The notes below the pieces were generated by a model, which saw only the letters and a program-made list of their open reading frames with translations, was not told where the DNA came from and searched no databases. 64,000 nt of DNA. It comes from a virus. This document shows, one piece after another, positions 43,444-52,526 of the stretch (positions are counted from its first letter, which is position 1; every line of letters starts with the position of its first letter). Position numbers and translations under genes: made by a program. Location: the IMG/VR virus record IMGVR_UViG_3300025704_000015, positions 1 through 64,000 of that record; one strand, given 5' to 3'.

Positions 43444-44833
43444 ATCTTTCGAGGAAATTATATTAACAAATTTAATTAATAATGAGAAGTTTTGTAGAAA
43501 ATCATTACCTCATATTAAATCAGAATATTTTGATAACCAAGAAAAAGCAGTTTATGATTTAATCGTTAACTTTATTTCTAAGTATAACAAACTGCCAACA
43601 AGTAACGTTCTTTTAATTGAACTTCAGAATTCTGAATATAGTAATCGTAGCGATGTAAATGAAATATATCAAACAATTACTAATTTAGAACAAGCTGATA
43701 ATAGCGATGAAGATTGGTTGTTAGAAAGTACTGAAACATGGTGTAAAGATCGAGCAGTTCATAATGCAGTAATGGAAAGTATTTCTATTATTGATGGAAA
43801 GAGCCCAGATAAAAACGAAGGTATTATTCCAGAGATTTTAAGTAAAGCTCTTTCCGTAACATTTGATACGGCGGTTGGCCATGATTATATTGGCGATGCT
43901 GAATCTCGATTTGATTTTTATAATAGAGATGAAGAGAAGTTACCATTTGATTTAACAATGTTTAATGAAATCACCGGCGGTGGTTTACCTAATAAAACAT
44001 TAAACATTATCCTTGCAGGAACTGGTGTTGGTAAGAGTTTGGCTATGTGCCACCTTGCTGCAGATGGAATTTCTCAAGGAAAGAATGTTCTTTATATAAC
44101 AATGGAAATGGCTGAAGAGCGTATCGCTGAACGTATTGATGCTAATTTGTTTGATGTAAGGATTGATCAACTTGATACGCTTTCCCGTGAAAACTTTAAT
44201 TCTAAAATAAAGAAAGTTTCTGATAAAGTTAAAGGTCAGTTGATTATTAAGGAATACCCAACTGCTGGAGCTCATGTTGGTCACTTCAGAGCTTTGATAA
44301 CAGAGCTTAAAATGAAGAAACAATTTGTACCAGATGTTATCTTTATTGATTATCTAAACATTTGTGCTAGTAGCAGAATTAAAGGTTTAAGCGGAGGCGT
44401 TAACACCTATTCTTTAATTAAAAGTATTGCTGAAGAAGTTAGAGGATTGGCCGTTGAGTGTAATGTTCCAATTTGGAGTGCTACTCAGGTTACTCGTTCT
44501 GGATTTAATAATTCCGATGTTGACTTAACTGATACATCAGAAAGTTTCGGCTTACCTGCCACAGCTGACTTAATGATTGCTTTAATTAGTAATGAACAGT
44601 TAGAAGGAATGAATCAAATAATGGTAAAGCAATTGAAGAATCGTTATAATGATCCAAGTAATAATAAACGGTTTGTCGTTGGAGTAGATAAATCTAAGAT
44701 GCGTTTATATGATGTTGCTGACCCAACTCAAGATATATTAGATGATTCTAAAATAGCAGGAGCACAAGTGGGTAATAGTGATGCCATGCATAACATTGGT
44801 AAGAACGTAGACTTCTCTGGTTTTAAAGTTTGA
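43436..44833 (+). CDS. 41: Replicative helicase gp41 (DnaB-like)
   Basis: 465 residues: an N-terminal DnaB-type helical domain, then the RecA-like core with Walker A AGTGVGKS (about 201-208), NVLYITMEMAEERIAERI, Walker B DVIFIDYLNI, and PIWSATQVTRSG. Size equals T4 gp41 (475). It is the hexameric fork helicase that unwinds ahead of gp43. Confidence 0.95.
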   Translation: MNKSFEEIILTNLINNEKFCRKSLPHIKSEYFDNQEKAVYDLIVNFISKYNKLPTSNVLLIELQNSEYSNRSDVNEIYQTITNLEQADNSDEDWLLESTETWCKDRAVHNAVMESISIIDGKSPDKNEGIIPEILSKALSVTFDTAVGHDYIGDAESRFDFYNRDEEKLPFDLTMFNEITGGGLPNKTLNIILAGTGVGKSLAMCHLAADGISQGKNVLYITMEMAEERIAERIDANLFDVRIDQLDTLSRENFNSKIKKVSDKVKGQLIIKEYPTAGAHVGHFRALITELKMKKQFVPDVIFIDYLNICASSRIKGLSGGVNTYSLIKSIAEEVRGLAVECNVPIWSATQVTRSGFNNSDVDLTDTSESFGLPATADLMIALISNEQLEGMNQIMVKQLKNRYNDPSNNKRFVVGVDKSKMRLYDVADPTQDILDDSKIAGAQVGNSDAMHNIGKNVDFSGFKV

Positions 44834-44838
44834 AACTT

Positions 44839-44846
44839 TATAAATA
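44839..44846 (+). promoter_or_regulatory. Late promoter octamer of the cargo-enzyme region
   Basis: Perfect TATAAATA just after gp41, 23 bases before the AAA+ gene. It opens a long run of late genes. Confidence 0.65.
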
Positions 44847-44868
44847 ACTAAAATTACTATTACACTAA

Positions 44869-46425
44869 ATGGATATTAACAAACTAAGATTTAAGGATTT
44901 CGTATTAACTGAAGGTATTTCATCAGGCTCTATTGAGAAAGCTACCTTTTTAATGATTAAGTATTTAAAAAAGAAGACGGGTTTAAACCTTTTCGCAATG
45001 CCAGAGCTAGAGCAATATAAAGGATCTGCTGGTAAAGGATTTGGTTTACGTTTGTTCGCTAATAAGAATGGTATATCCGTTCGATTAAACTTCTCTTCAA
45101 CAAGAGCTCAAACGAATGCATTAACCGGATTTGATGTTTGGTTAGGAGACGGTAAACCATCAACACGAGTTGAGTTTGCTAATATGACAAGCGTTGTTAA
45201 AATCCTTCCTATTGTTGCTGAAATCATTAATAACAAAGGTTCAAACAGTAAAGTAGTTTATACTATTCCAGATGGAGTTCCTTTAAATGAAGGATACGCA
45301 TATGGAACAGATTCCATTCTTTTAAAAGAAGCAGCGGGAGCTGGTGATGTTCCAGCAATGTTTGATGATATTGTTGATATGATTGTATCTCCTAACTTTT
45401 CAAAAGGGAAGATCTATAGGAAATATAAAAGTGCTGGAGTTAAAGTATTCGAAGCTCTTGAAGAAGTATATCCAAAGAACATTACCAAGCAAGGCGTTAA
45501 ATATGTATTTGACGGTAAGCCTGCAGTAGTACAAAAGATCAAGAAAGATAAATCTAAAATTCTTGAAATGATTGGCGCTAACGAAGGTAAAGTAACTAAA
45601 GGGAGTGCTAAAGAAACATATGCTGATAATTCAAATGCAGATGAGCTTTTAAATGATAGAGAACGATTAAGTTTTGAAGCTCAGTTAGAAGATCTTGAGA
45701 ATCTATTGAAACTAACCGTTAATGGCGCAGCGAACGCAATCTTTATTGCTGGGCGTGGCGGAGTTGGTAAAACGTTTACTACAGAAAAGATTCTTGGTGA
45801 AATGGGTTATAGAGATGGAGCTGGTTACTTTAAGAACACTGGTTCTGCTAGTGCGGCTGGAATGTATTCTCTATTATTTAAATATAAGAATGAAATTATC
45901 TTCTTCGATGATAGTGACGATGCTCTTAAAGACCAAGAAAGCCGTAACCTTTTAAAAGCTGCAACCGATACCAAAAAGATTCGTAAACTCGTTTGGAACA
46001 AGATGGGTAAGAATGTTGCAGAGCCTGATGAAATGACTGACGATGAAATCCTTGATGCTGGATTAATTCCACGTTACTTTGAATTCACGGGCAAGATCAT
46101 CTTTATCTCTAACCTTAAGATGAACAAGCTTGATCCTGATGGCGCACTAAGAACTCGAGCATTTATTATTGATATTGATCCAACCGAAGGCGAAATTTAC
46201 GACTTTATGGATAAGATTGTCGGTAAGATTTCTTTAGAAGAAGGTTTAACTCTTGATTTAACAGAACGTAAACGAGTAGTTGATCTATTAAGAAAAGGAA
46301 AAAGTAAGCAATCATCAAACCTTCGTAAGCTATCCCGTGGTTTAAATATGGCCGCTGGAGCTTTAAAAGCAGGTGTTGCCGTTGCCGATAAAGAGTTGGC
46401 TCGTATGATTGAAATTTACGCTTAA
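44869..46425 (+). CDS. AAA+ ATPase with capsid-targeting-like N-terminus
   Basis: 518 residues. It begins MDINKLRFKDFVLTEG, containing the FKDF-x(2)-T-E form of the family A tag with L-T-E|G. An uncharacterised N-terminal domain follows (to about 270). Then comes an ATPase core with Walker A AGRGGVGKTFTT (about 293-304), IIFFDDSDDAL and IIFISNLKMNK. More L-x-E|A/G sites (PLNEG, LLKEA) lie inside. The tag and promoter suggest it is packaged in the head. A packaged ATPase would be unusual; it might act on host DNA or membrane on injection. Confidence 0.68.
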   Translation: MDINKLRFKDFVLTEGISSGSIEKATFLMIKYLKKKTGLNLFAMPELEQYKGSAGKGFGLRLFANKNGISVRLNFSSTRAQTNALTGFDVWLGDGKPSTRVEFANMTSVVKILPIVAEIINNKGSNSKVVYTIPDGVPLNEGYAYGTDSILLKEAAGAGDVPAMFDDIVDMIVSPNFSKGKIYRKYKSAGVKVFEALEEVYPKNITKQGVKYVFDGKPAVVQKIKKDKSKILEMIGANEGKVTKGSAKETYADNSNADELLNDRERLSFEAQLEDLENLLKLTVNGAANAIFIAGRGGVGKTFTTEKILGEMGYRDGAGYFKNTGSASAAGMYSLLFKYKNEIIFFDDSDDALKDQESRNLLKAATDTKKIRKLVWNKMGKNVAEPDEMTDDEILDAGLIPRYFEFTGKIIFISNLKMNKLDPDGALRTRAFIIDIDPTEGEIYDFMDKIVGKISLEEGLTLDLTERKRVVDLLRKGKSKQSSNLRKLSRGLNMAAGALKAGVAVADKELARMIEIYA

Positions 46426-46436
46426 TAAATAATAAT

Positions 46437-47819
46437 ATGAAATCATTTCAAACTTTCTTAATTGAGGGAACCAAGTTAACTCCCCGTGAATTAAAAAAAC
46501 CAGCTACTGGAGGGCCGAACTCTGGAGTTTCTCGCCTTGAAATTCTTTCTAATAAAATTAGAAAACAAGAACCTTTAACTTTAGCAAATGGTAAAACGTT
46601 TATTGTGACTGATACTGCTGGAGCTTTATCTTCTATTGAACAATTTAGAAAAGACGGAATGGCTTTTAAACTAATTGGAAAAAGCGGATCGGAAATTTCA
46701 TCGTCGGATCTATTAAAAACGCTTGAGTTTGGTGGTGGTACTGGAGCTGGTGGTGGAACAAAAAATACAGCAATTGGAGAATCTGCTCAATGTGTATGGA
46801 TGGCCGCAATGGTTGAAATTGGATATGATAAACCAATTGAAAGTTTTACTGATGAAGTATTAACTAAAGCGTTTAAAAAGGTAAGTGTTGGAAAAACTTC
46901 GTTAAAAGATATTTTAAGTATTGATGAGAGTTGGAAAACATCCTCATATTTAACAGCACACTTCGCAATTAAAGAGCGTCTTATTGAAAGAGGTATGACT
47001 TTTCATAGAGATGATTCTCTTATGAAAGAAATTTATAAAGCTAAAAACACAGCTTTTAAAAATAACGATTTTAAACCACTTACAGATGATAAATGGAACC
47101 CAGGCGATATTTGGGTGGCTGATTCTGACTTTAAATTATCAGAATTAAAAACTGATACACTAGAAGGATTTAATGATGATATACTCGACTTATATTTACA
47201 AAAGAGACTTGTTGGTATTTCATTAAAGAAAGTTTCTAAAGCAGTAAAAGGAGTTGAAAAAAATGTTACTCGTCCACCAGAAACTGAAGATTACAAATTT
47301 GTAGCAGGCCATATTAAAGCGTTAACACGAGGAGAATGGTATACAAGTAAAACTAATTATATTACTTATATGGGCGGGCAACTAGATATTAGAGCAAACA
47401 CCGGTTTTGGTTCTCATAAAGTAGAAATTAAAGGTAAAGGCGCCAGAGGAGGCGGAGCTTCTTGGGGCGTTATGTCTGATGCTGCTAAAAGAATTTATCG
47501 AAAAGAACTTCCAAAAAATAATAAAATGAAAAAAGATGCTAAACTAATAGCATCTGGTGATAAAAGAGCAGTTCAAAATTTTACTAAGTTATTACAAACC
47601 GTGGATAAAAAAATATCCAATGCAGAAGTAATAGAAAAATTAGCAAGTCTTGGCAAAAACGCTGATATATGGGTTCACGGTAAACTAGGTGGCCTTTATG
47701 TATTACAATTAATATCAAAAGGTGGCCAAAAGGCAAATAAGTTTATTACTCAGATAATTAACTATGCTGGTAGTTCTACTTCAGACTCAAGCGCATATAT
47801 TATTCTAAAAGAGAAATAA
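46437..47819 (+). CDS. Tagged late protein, possible PD-(D/E)xK-type nuclease
   Basis: 460 residues starting MKSFQTFLIE|G, a clear family A tag with cleavage-type L-I-E. The middle has KWNPGDIWVADSDF and then KRLVGISLKKVSK, spaced like a D...(S/E)xK nuclease core (GDIW, then GISLK). A second ADIWVHGK motif lies near the C-terminus. The ATG has a late octamer variant (AATAAATA) at six bases. A head-packaged nuclease could degrade host DNA or attack competitors. The nuclease call is tentative. Confidence 0.5.
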   Translation: MKSFQTFLIEGTKLTPRELKKPATGGPNSGVSRLEILSNKIRKQEPLTLANGKTFIVTDTAGALSSIEQFRKDGMAFKLIGKSGSEISSSDLLKTLEFGGGTGAGGGTKNTAIGESAQCVWMAAMVEIGYDKPIESFTDEVLTKAFKKVSVGKTSLKDILSIDESWKTSSYLTAHFAIKERLIERGMTFHRDDSLMKEIYKAKNTAFKNNDFKPLTDDKWNPGDIWVADSDFKLSELKTDTLEGFNDDILDLYLQKRLVGISLKKVSKAVKGVEKNVTRPPETEDYKFVAGHIKALTRGEWYTSKTNYITYMGGQLDIRANTGFGSHKVEIKGKGARGGGASWGVMSDAAKRIYRKELPKNNKMKKDAKLIASGDKRAVQNFTKLLQTVDKKISNAEVIEKLASLGKNADIWVHGKLGGLYVLQLISKGGQKANKFITQIINYAGSSTSDSSAYIILKEK

Positions 47820-47834
47820 TATTATTAGTATCAA

Positions 47835-47918
47835 ATGAAGATATTAACATTCATACTAATAGTTATAGTACTAACCTCATGTGGCATTGCGCCTCCTGAG
47901 TGTATGATTGGGCATTAA
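47835..47918 (+). CDS. 27-residue lipoprotein-like peptide
   Basis: MKILTFILIVIVLTSCGIAP: a short basic start, hydrophobic stretch and lipobox LTSC, then only 11 residues. It is the smallest plausible lipoprotein. Together with another at 53316 it could act in lysis (outer-membrane spanin-like) or surface exclusion. It ends at the base before the convergent minus-strand gene. Confidence 0.5.
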   Translation: MKILTFILIVIVLTSCGIAPPECMIGH

Positions 47919-49499
47919 TTAATCTTCGACCCAAACCGCGGCCAAAGATACTCGAGCAAGACTTTCAGTTGATTGCACAATAAATGAAATGCTGCTATTT
48001 GGTGGAACTACAATTCTTAGATCCCCAAGATTAATCGAAGAACTTCCCCCGCCAGGTACTTCAAACATGTAAATTGGCAGATTGTTGTCAACTGTTGTGC
48101 TTACATCTCCTATAGTATCTGAATAATATACAGATGAATTTTCCTCGCTTCTTGTGTTATACTCAAGCTCAGGTAATCCATTAAAATTATAATATACTGA
48201 TACAAGTACAGGCGTTCCAGCTGGATTTGTTAAGAATGCCGAATTAATATTTTTTAATAAAACTTCTCTAGTATTAATTTTATTCTTATAAATTAATCTA
48301 TTATGTAAAGTTAATACATGATGATAATCATCTGCAGATAAGTTAGGGTTTTCATCATATGTAATTGATGTAGCAGTTGGCAGTTTTGTATTTTCTATTA
48401 AACCTTCAATTGCGCCTAACATAGAACCACCTGATACATAAATATCAGTTCCAGTTCCACCTAAACTTGCAGCAATCCATCCAACCTTTAACGATGGGTT
48501 ATCAACGTGAACATCATCATAATTATTTGCATATTTTATTTCATGGAAAACAATCATGTCTCCATTTAACGGGTTTTCAATAGAGAATCTAATTTGCCCA
48601 GCACCAAGCCATCTAAAATTAATTTGGAAAACGTTTAATTTAGTTGGATTTAATATTGCTCTACTATAACCATTACCATCAAGAGTATCACCATTAAAGT
48701 CTTCTTGGTATGTCCAATTATTAGTATGATTTACACCACCTTGAAGAACTGAAAGAGTAGCAGTAACGCCAGTTGAATCTGTATCAGAAAAAGAAAATGT
48801 TCCGGTTTTAGGCCCAACCCCAGTTGATAAAAAACAAACTTTATCAGCAACATATTCTAAAATCCAAAAATCACTTATAATACCATGATGTATTTTTCTT
48901 GCCACATCATTGGCAGTATCTCCTGCTAAGACTGCAATAACAAAATCTTCATCATTTAATGTTACGGTAATATTTCCAGATGTTGTGGCTGAATTACTAA
49001 TAACAATATTATGAATATGGGCTTTACCTTTATTCTGTAAAAGAACTCCAAATTTATCACCATCAAAGCCAACCTGTATAGCTTGCTCTTGCGCAAAGAA
49101 TCCCGCTCTTTGAGTATAACCGATGGCTCCTTCTGTAAATTGAGCAGTGAACCGTGTTAACGCGCCCTGCCCTGGTCTATATCTTACTGCTCTTTTTGAT
49201 CTAATAACGCCATAACCACCCAATGAAGTTCCGGTTCTACATTCTAGTAAAGTGTTTGAGGCTATTGCAGATCCACTCTCAGATTCATAAGACTCAAATA
49301 GTCTTTCATCTAAACCATATAAACCATCCAATTGAAATACCGGCGTAATAGGAACACTCACATGTTCTCCAAATACGCTTACTGCTGAAGCGCTTGATGT
49401 TTTAACTGGATTACCATATTCATCAACCGCTAATGACGCCTCAAAAAGCGAGGTATTATCATTAAGATAATTTTGAGAGGTTCTATTCCACTGGGCCAT
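47919..49499 (-). CDS. Virion structural protein, minus strand, unknown
   Basis: 526 residues starting MAQWNRTSQNYLND. The longer frame to 49562 is rejected because a perfect late octamer lies six bases before the internal ATG. The protein is beta-rich, with GlySer/Thr-rich strands and no enzymatic motif, typical of tail-fibre-associated, head-decoration or baseplate proteins. SLGGYGVIRSKRAVRYRPGQGAL and QNKGKAHIHNI segments resemble virion proteins of marine phages. It is a single-gene minus-strand unit. Confidence 0.65.
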   Translation of the reverse strand: MAQWNRTSQNYLNDNTSLFEASLAVDEYGNPVKTSSASAVSVFGEHVSVPITPVFQLDGLYGLDERLFESYESESGSAIASNTLLECRTGTSLGGYGVIRSKRAVRYRPGQGALTRFTAQFTEGAIGYTQRAGFFAQEQAIQVGFDGDKFGVLLQNKGKAHIHNIVISNSATTSGNITVTLNDEDFVIAVLAGDTANDVARKIHHGIISDFWILEYVADKVCFLSTGVGPKTGTFSFSDTDSTGVTATLSVLQGGVNHTNNWTYQEDFNGDTLDGNGYSRAILNPTKLNVFQINFRWLGAGQIRFSIENPLNGDMIVFHEIKYANNYDDVHVDNPSLKVGWIAASLGGTGTDIYVSGGSMLGAIEGLIENTKLPTATSITYDENPNLSADDYHHVLTLHNRLIYKNKINTREVLLKNINSAFLTNPAGTPVLVSVYYNFNGLPELEYNTRSEENSSVYYSDTIGDVSTTVDNNLPIYMFEVPGGGSSSINLGDLRIVVPPNSSISFIVQSTESLARVSLAAVWVED

Positions 49500-49504
49500 A
49501 CTTT

Positions 49505-49512
49505 TATTTATA
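49505..49512 (-). promoter_or_regulatory. Minus-strand late promoter octamer
   Basis: TATAAATA on the minus strand, ending six bases before the ATG at 49499. A diverging plus-strand octamer variant (AATAAATA, 49515-49522) sits six bases before the ATG at 49528, so two late genes share a promoter region of under 30 bases. Confidence 0.72.
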
Positions 49513-49527
49513 CAAATAAATAACTTT

Positions 49528-49962
49528 ATGAAGAGGATACGGGTATATGGTTGTTTGGACAAACCTAAGTTAAAAAAAGAAATACGTGAAGCTGCGTCTC
49601 TTTTTATTCAAGATCTTTTACCACGTAAACGCAAGTATGATATAACAATAACAATATCTTCAGGTTTATCTAAAAAAGTAGGATCCTTTGGAGAATGCTG
49701 GTCATGGTCTCGTAATGAATATACAGTTAAGATCGACGGATCTCAAACAAAGGAAAATATTTTTAAAACACTTGCTCATGAATTTGTACACGTTAAACAA
49801 TTCTCAGTTGGAGAATTAAAATTCTTAACTAAATTTGATGTTTGGCAAGGAACCGTATATTACCATGGAGCTAAATACGAAACTCTTCCATGGGAAAGGG
49901 AAGCAACTCAATATGAAAAAATTCTATATAACAAACATATTGTCAATAAAAGACAATTATAA
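49528..49962 (+). CDS. Zinc metallopeptidase-like protein (HExxH)
   Basis: 144 residues with FKTLAHEFVHVKQFSVG (H84-E-F-V-H88) and a later LPWEREATQYE segment whose Glu could be the third ligand. This is the pattern of small SprT-like or minigluzincin phage peptidases. It may cut a host or virion protein. It has no family A tag. Driven by the divergent late promoter region. Confidence 0.72.
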   Translation: MKRIRVYGCLDKPKLKKEIREAASLFIQDLLPRKRKYDITITISSGLSKKVGSFGECWSWSRNEYTVKIDGSQTKENIFKTLAHEFVHVKQFSVGELKFLTKFDVWQGTVYYHGAKYETLPWEREATQYEKILYNKHIVNKRQL

Positions 49963-49965
49963 ATA
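49958..49965 (+). promoter_or_regulatory. Late promoter octamer of the ligase-like gene
   Basis: Perfect TATAAATA overlapping the stop of the metallopeptidase gene, nine bases before the ATG at 49974. Confidence 0.65.
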
Positions 49966-49973
49966 CTAAATAA

Positions 49974-50897
49974 ATGAAGTCCTTTAAAGAATATATTGGT
50001 GAAGCTGCTAAAACACAAAAGCAGTTCATTGCTCACCTTGATAAAATGCCACCACTCAAATTTCTTGAACTTGCAAAACGTCTTGATAAAGAAATGGGCG
50101 GAGTTCTTTCAAAGGATAATGCTGAGATCAGAGAGAAGATGGATGGTTCAGCTCTTCGTATTGGTTTAGATGAGAAGGGGCGATTCTTTGCTCAAACTTC
50201 TACATCGCCTTCATTTTTTAACTTTGGCGATTTTAGAAAGCGTTTTTCTAAGCATGGTGAAGAAGCCGCACTTATGGGAGACAAGTGGGATGATATTTTT
50301 AAAATGATAAAGAGTGACTCCAAGGTTAATGCCATTCTTAAAAAGTATAATACTAAAAACGGTATTAAGGTTGTTGGAGAGATTATGTATCCTCCGCTTG
50401 GTATTGATTTACTTGATAAAATGCGATTTATTCGTATTGATTATGAGAAGAAAAAACTTGGTTCTGATTATACCTTCGTTCCTTTTTACGTTATGGATAA
50501 TGAAAATAACATACATCCAAAAGAAAAAGAAATCTTTAAAGAACTATACAAGATATCAAATTCTAAACGTAAATATGTCAATACCGTTGTTTTAAAGGAT
50601 AAAGACATTAATATTAAAACGGATTTGAGTATTGTAAACAACGATCTTGTTAAGAAATATAAAAATTTAAATGATATATTGGTATCAAGGAAGCATATAG
50701 ATCGTGAGTTAAAGGAAAAAATTAAAAACGAAATTTTACTTCTACAGCGTAAACTGGCCGCTAAAATTCTTTCATATGTTGATGGTGGTTTATTAGGAAA
50801 AGATTTTGAAGGTATTGTAATTAAACTCAGTGACGGATCACTAATCAAAATTATTTCTGATAAGTTTAAGAACACCACCTTTGATAAAAACCGCTAA
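49974..50897 (+). CDS. Tagged ligase-like nucleotidyltransferase
   Basis: 307 residues beginning MKSFKEYIGE|A (family A tag with I-G-E|A). The core follows the covalent nucleotidyltransferase plan: motif I REKMDGSALRIGL (nucleophile K55, KxDG), a VVGEIMYPP segment as motif III/IIIa, motif IV DFEGIVIKL and motif V KIISDKFK. It should form an enzyme-AMP or GMP adduct like DNA/RNA ligases. No OB-fold region is obvious. As head cargo it could repair or ligate nucleic acid on entry. The substrate is unknown. Confidence 0.72.
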   Translation: MKSFKEYIGEAAKTQKQFIAHLDKMPPLKFLELAKRLDKEMGGVLSKDNAEIREKMDGSALRIGLDEKGRFFAQTSTSPSFFNFGDFRKRFSKHGEEAALMGDKWDDIFKMIKSDSKVNAILKKYNTKNGIKVVGEIMYPPLGIDLLDKMRFIRIDYEKKKLGSDYTFVPFYVMDNENNIHPKEKEIFKELYKISNSKRKYVNTVVLKDKDINIKTDLSIVNNDLVKKYKNLNDILVSRKHIDRELKEKIKNEILLLQRKLAAKILSYVDGGLLGKDFEGIVIKLSDGSLIKIISDKFKNTTFDKNR

Positions 50898-50911
50898 TAA
50901 ATAATAATATA

Positions 50912-51817
50912 ATGCTAGCATATAAACAATTTTTAGAAAATAAACGGCAGCTGTCTGAAGGTGGTAACGCTGTTAAAGGAGTCGGACCGATTAATCAAGA
51001 GAATTCTATTCCTACATATAATAAAATTCTTAGTGAGTTTTTGCCAAAGCTTAAACTTAAAGATAAGCATGTAGCGAGTCTTGGCTCTACTGGTAAAAAA
51101 GGACCAAAGCAAACCTCAGGCGATATTGATATTGCTCTTGATGCTACCGAGCTTTTAAAATCAAATAAGATTGACACATATGCAGATCTAATGGATTTTA
51201 TTGTTGTTACAGTTAAATCTTTAGGATATGATTATAAAGATATGCGTAGTATTGGTATTGTTAGTATTGCATATCCAATTGTTAATGACGATAAGTTACA
51301 AGCAGATAAACTTGTTCAAGTAGACTTTATGGTTGTTGAAAATCTTAAACATGCAACATGGGCTTTTCACAGTCCTTCATATCTTGAGTCCAATCTAAAG
51401 GGTTTATATAGAAACGAATTAAACTTTGCTGTCGCTAAATATGCTGGATTTAAAGTAACTGAAAGAGACAAAGAAAGCAAAGAAGCCGTTACATGGCAGC
51501 GCTTTTGGTGGGATATTAAACGAGGCTTAAGTAAAGGAACACAAACTCGATTAAGTGCAAAGACTGGTAAAATTGTAAAAGGCACTAGACCGTTAACAAA
51601 AAACGATATTTCTGATGAGCCTGATGATATTGTTAAGTTCCTATATGGAGAGAAATATAAAGCAAGAGATATTTTAACTTTTGATGATGCTCTTAATGCT
51701 ATTATGAGTAATGATTTTCCTTATAAGAAACAAAGGAAGACTATTTTAAAAGCTGCATCCGAATCTATACAAAAGAAAGGCTTCCCTATTCCGAAGCAAA
51801 TGGCCAAATATATATAA
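50912..51817 (+). CDS. Tagged pol-beta-type nucleotidyltransferase
   Basis: 301 residues. The start MLAYKQFLENKRQLSE|GG is a family A-like tag. The nucleotidyltransferase fold shows ASLGSTGKK...GDIDIALD (Gly-Ser with D71 and D73) and QVDFMVV (D138), the three-acid pattern of pol-beta-type enzymes. These add nucleotides to RNA, DNA or proteins (as in MNT/AMPylating toxins or CCA-adding enzymes). As injected cargo it might modify a host target. An AATAAATA octamer variant lies nine bases upstream. Confidence 0.7.
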   Translation: MLAYKQFLENKRQLSEGGNAVKGVGPINQENSIPTYNKILSEFLPKLKLKDKHVASLGSTGKKGPKQTSGDIDIALDATELLKSNKIDTYADLMDFIVVTVKSLGYDYKDMRSIGIVSIAYPIVNDDKLQADKLVQVDFMVVENLKHATWAFHSPSYLESNLKGLYRNELNFAVAKYAGFKVTERDKESKEAVTWQRFWWDIKRGLSKGTQTRLSAKTGKIVKGTRPLTKNDISDEPDDIVKFLYGEKYKARDILTFDDALNAIMSNDFPYKKQRKTILKAASESIQKKGFPIPKQMAKYI

Positions 51818-51830
51818 CATATAACAAACG

Positions 51831-52526
51831 ATGGAAGAATTTCAAAAAAACGATATGGCTGAAGGCCGCTCATGGAAATCTATAGGACACTATACCGCAG
51901 ATGGTAAAGAGTGGGCTGGAGATCAACATGCGCATAATGGTCAAATAATGACTGGTAAGACGCATGATAAAAATAGTGTTTACTTATATCATTATAAAGA
52001 ATTATCTGCTGAAGTGAGAAAAAAAATCGATGCAGAAATTGAAGAAGCAGAAAAGGATTTACGCTTACGTGACCTTGAAGTTGTTGATCCAACCGATGGC
52101 AGTTGGGGCGATGAAATGGGCTTCTTAAATCGTCGATATATGAAACGTCATAATTCGTATGTTACTGAAGATTCCGAAGACGAATGCTATAGTGAAGCGT
52201 TAACCGCTATTCAACGAATTAAGCGTAGAGCGATAATGCGTAAAAGCAAAGCGGCTATTGCTCGTGGCCGACGTCGTTCTGAAAAGAAAAAACCAACACT
52301 TAAGGTAATGAAGAATAGAGCTTTGAAAGCTGCTAGGAACCTTTTATTTAAAAAGTTGGCGGGTCAACGATCAAAAGATGAGTTGAGCTTTTCTGAAAGA
52401 TCTAGAATTGAAAAGGTTCTATCAAAAAAACAAGGGAAGATCAAAGCGATTGCTAAAAAGATTTTACCAAAATTAATCCAAAAGGAAAAAGCGAAGCGTG
52501 CTAAAAAAGCAGCAGAAAAGAAATAA
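51831..52526 (+). CDS. Probable internal head protein with basic C-terminus
   Basis: 231 residues in two parts: an N-terminal acidic region (MEEFQKNDMAE|G, cleavage-like M-A-E) and a C-terminal, extremely basic helical half from about residue 120 (RIKRRAIMRKSKAAIARGRR, then repeated Lys/Arg helices). Similar basic C-termini occur in virion proteins of marine T4-like phages. Charge suggests binding to packaged DNA. Its stop overlaps the next start (TAATGA). Confidence 0.62.
   Translation: MEEFQKNDMAEGRSWKSIGHYTADGKEWAGDQHAHNGQIMTGKTHDKNSVYLYHYKELSAEVRKKIDAEIEEAEKDLRLRDLEVVDPTDGSWGDEMGFLNRRYMKRHNSYVTEDSEDECYSEALTAIQRIKRRAIMRKSKAAIARGRRRSEKKKPTLKVMKNRALKAARNLLFKKLAGQRSKDELSFSERSRIEKVLSKKQGKIKAIAKKILPKLIQKEKAKRAKKAAEKK

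Noticed and set aside
49500-49562. Longer N-terminus of the minus-strand virion gene (from 49562)
   Set aside because: It would cover two divergent late promoters and overlap the start of the plus-strand gene at 49528; the ATG at 49499 has a late octamer at the standard spacing.
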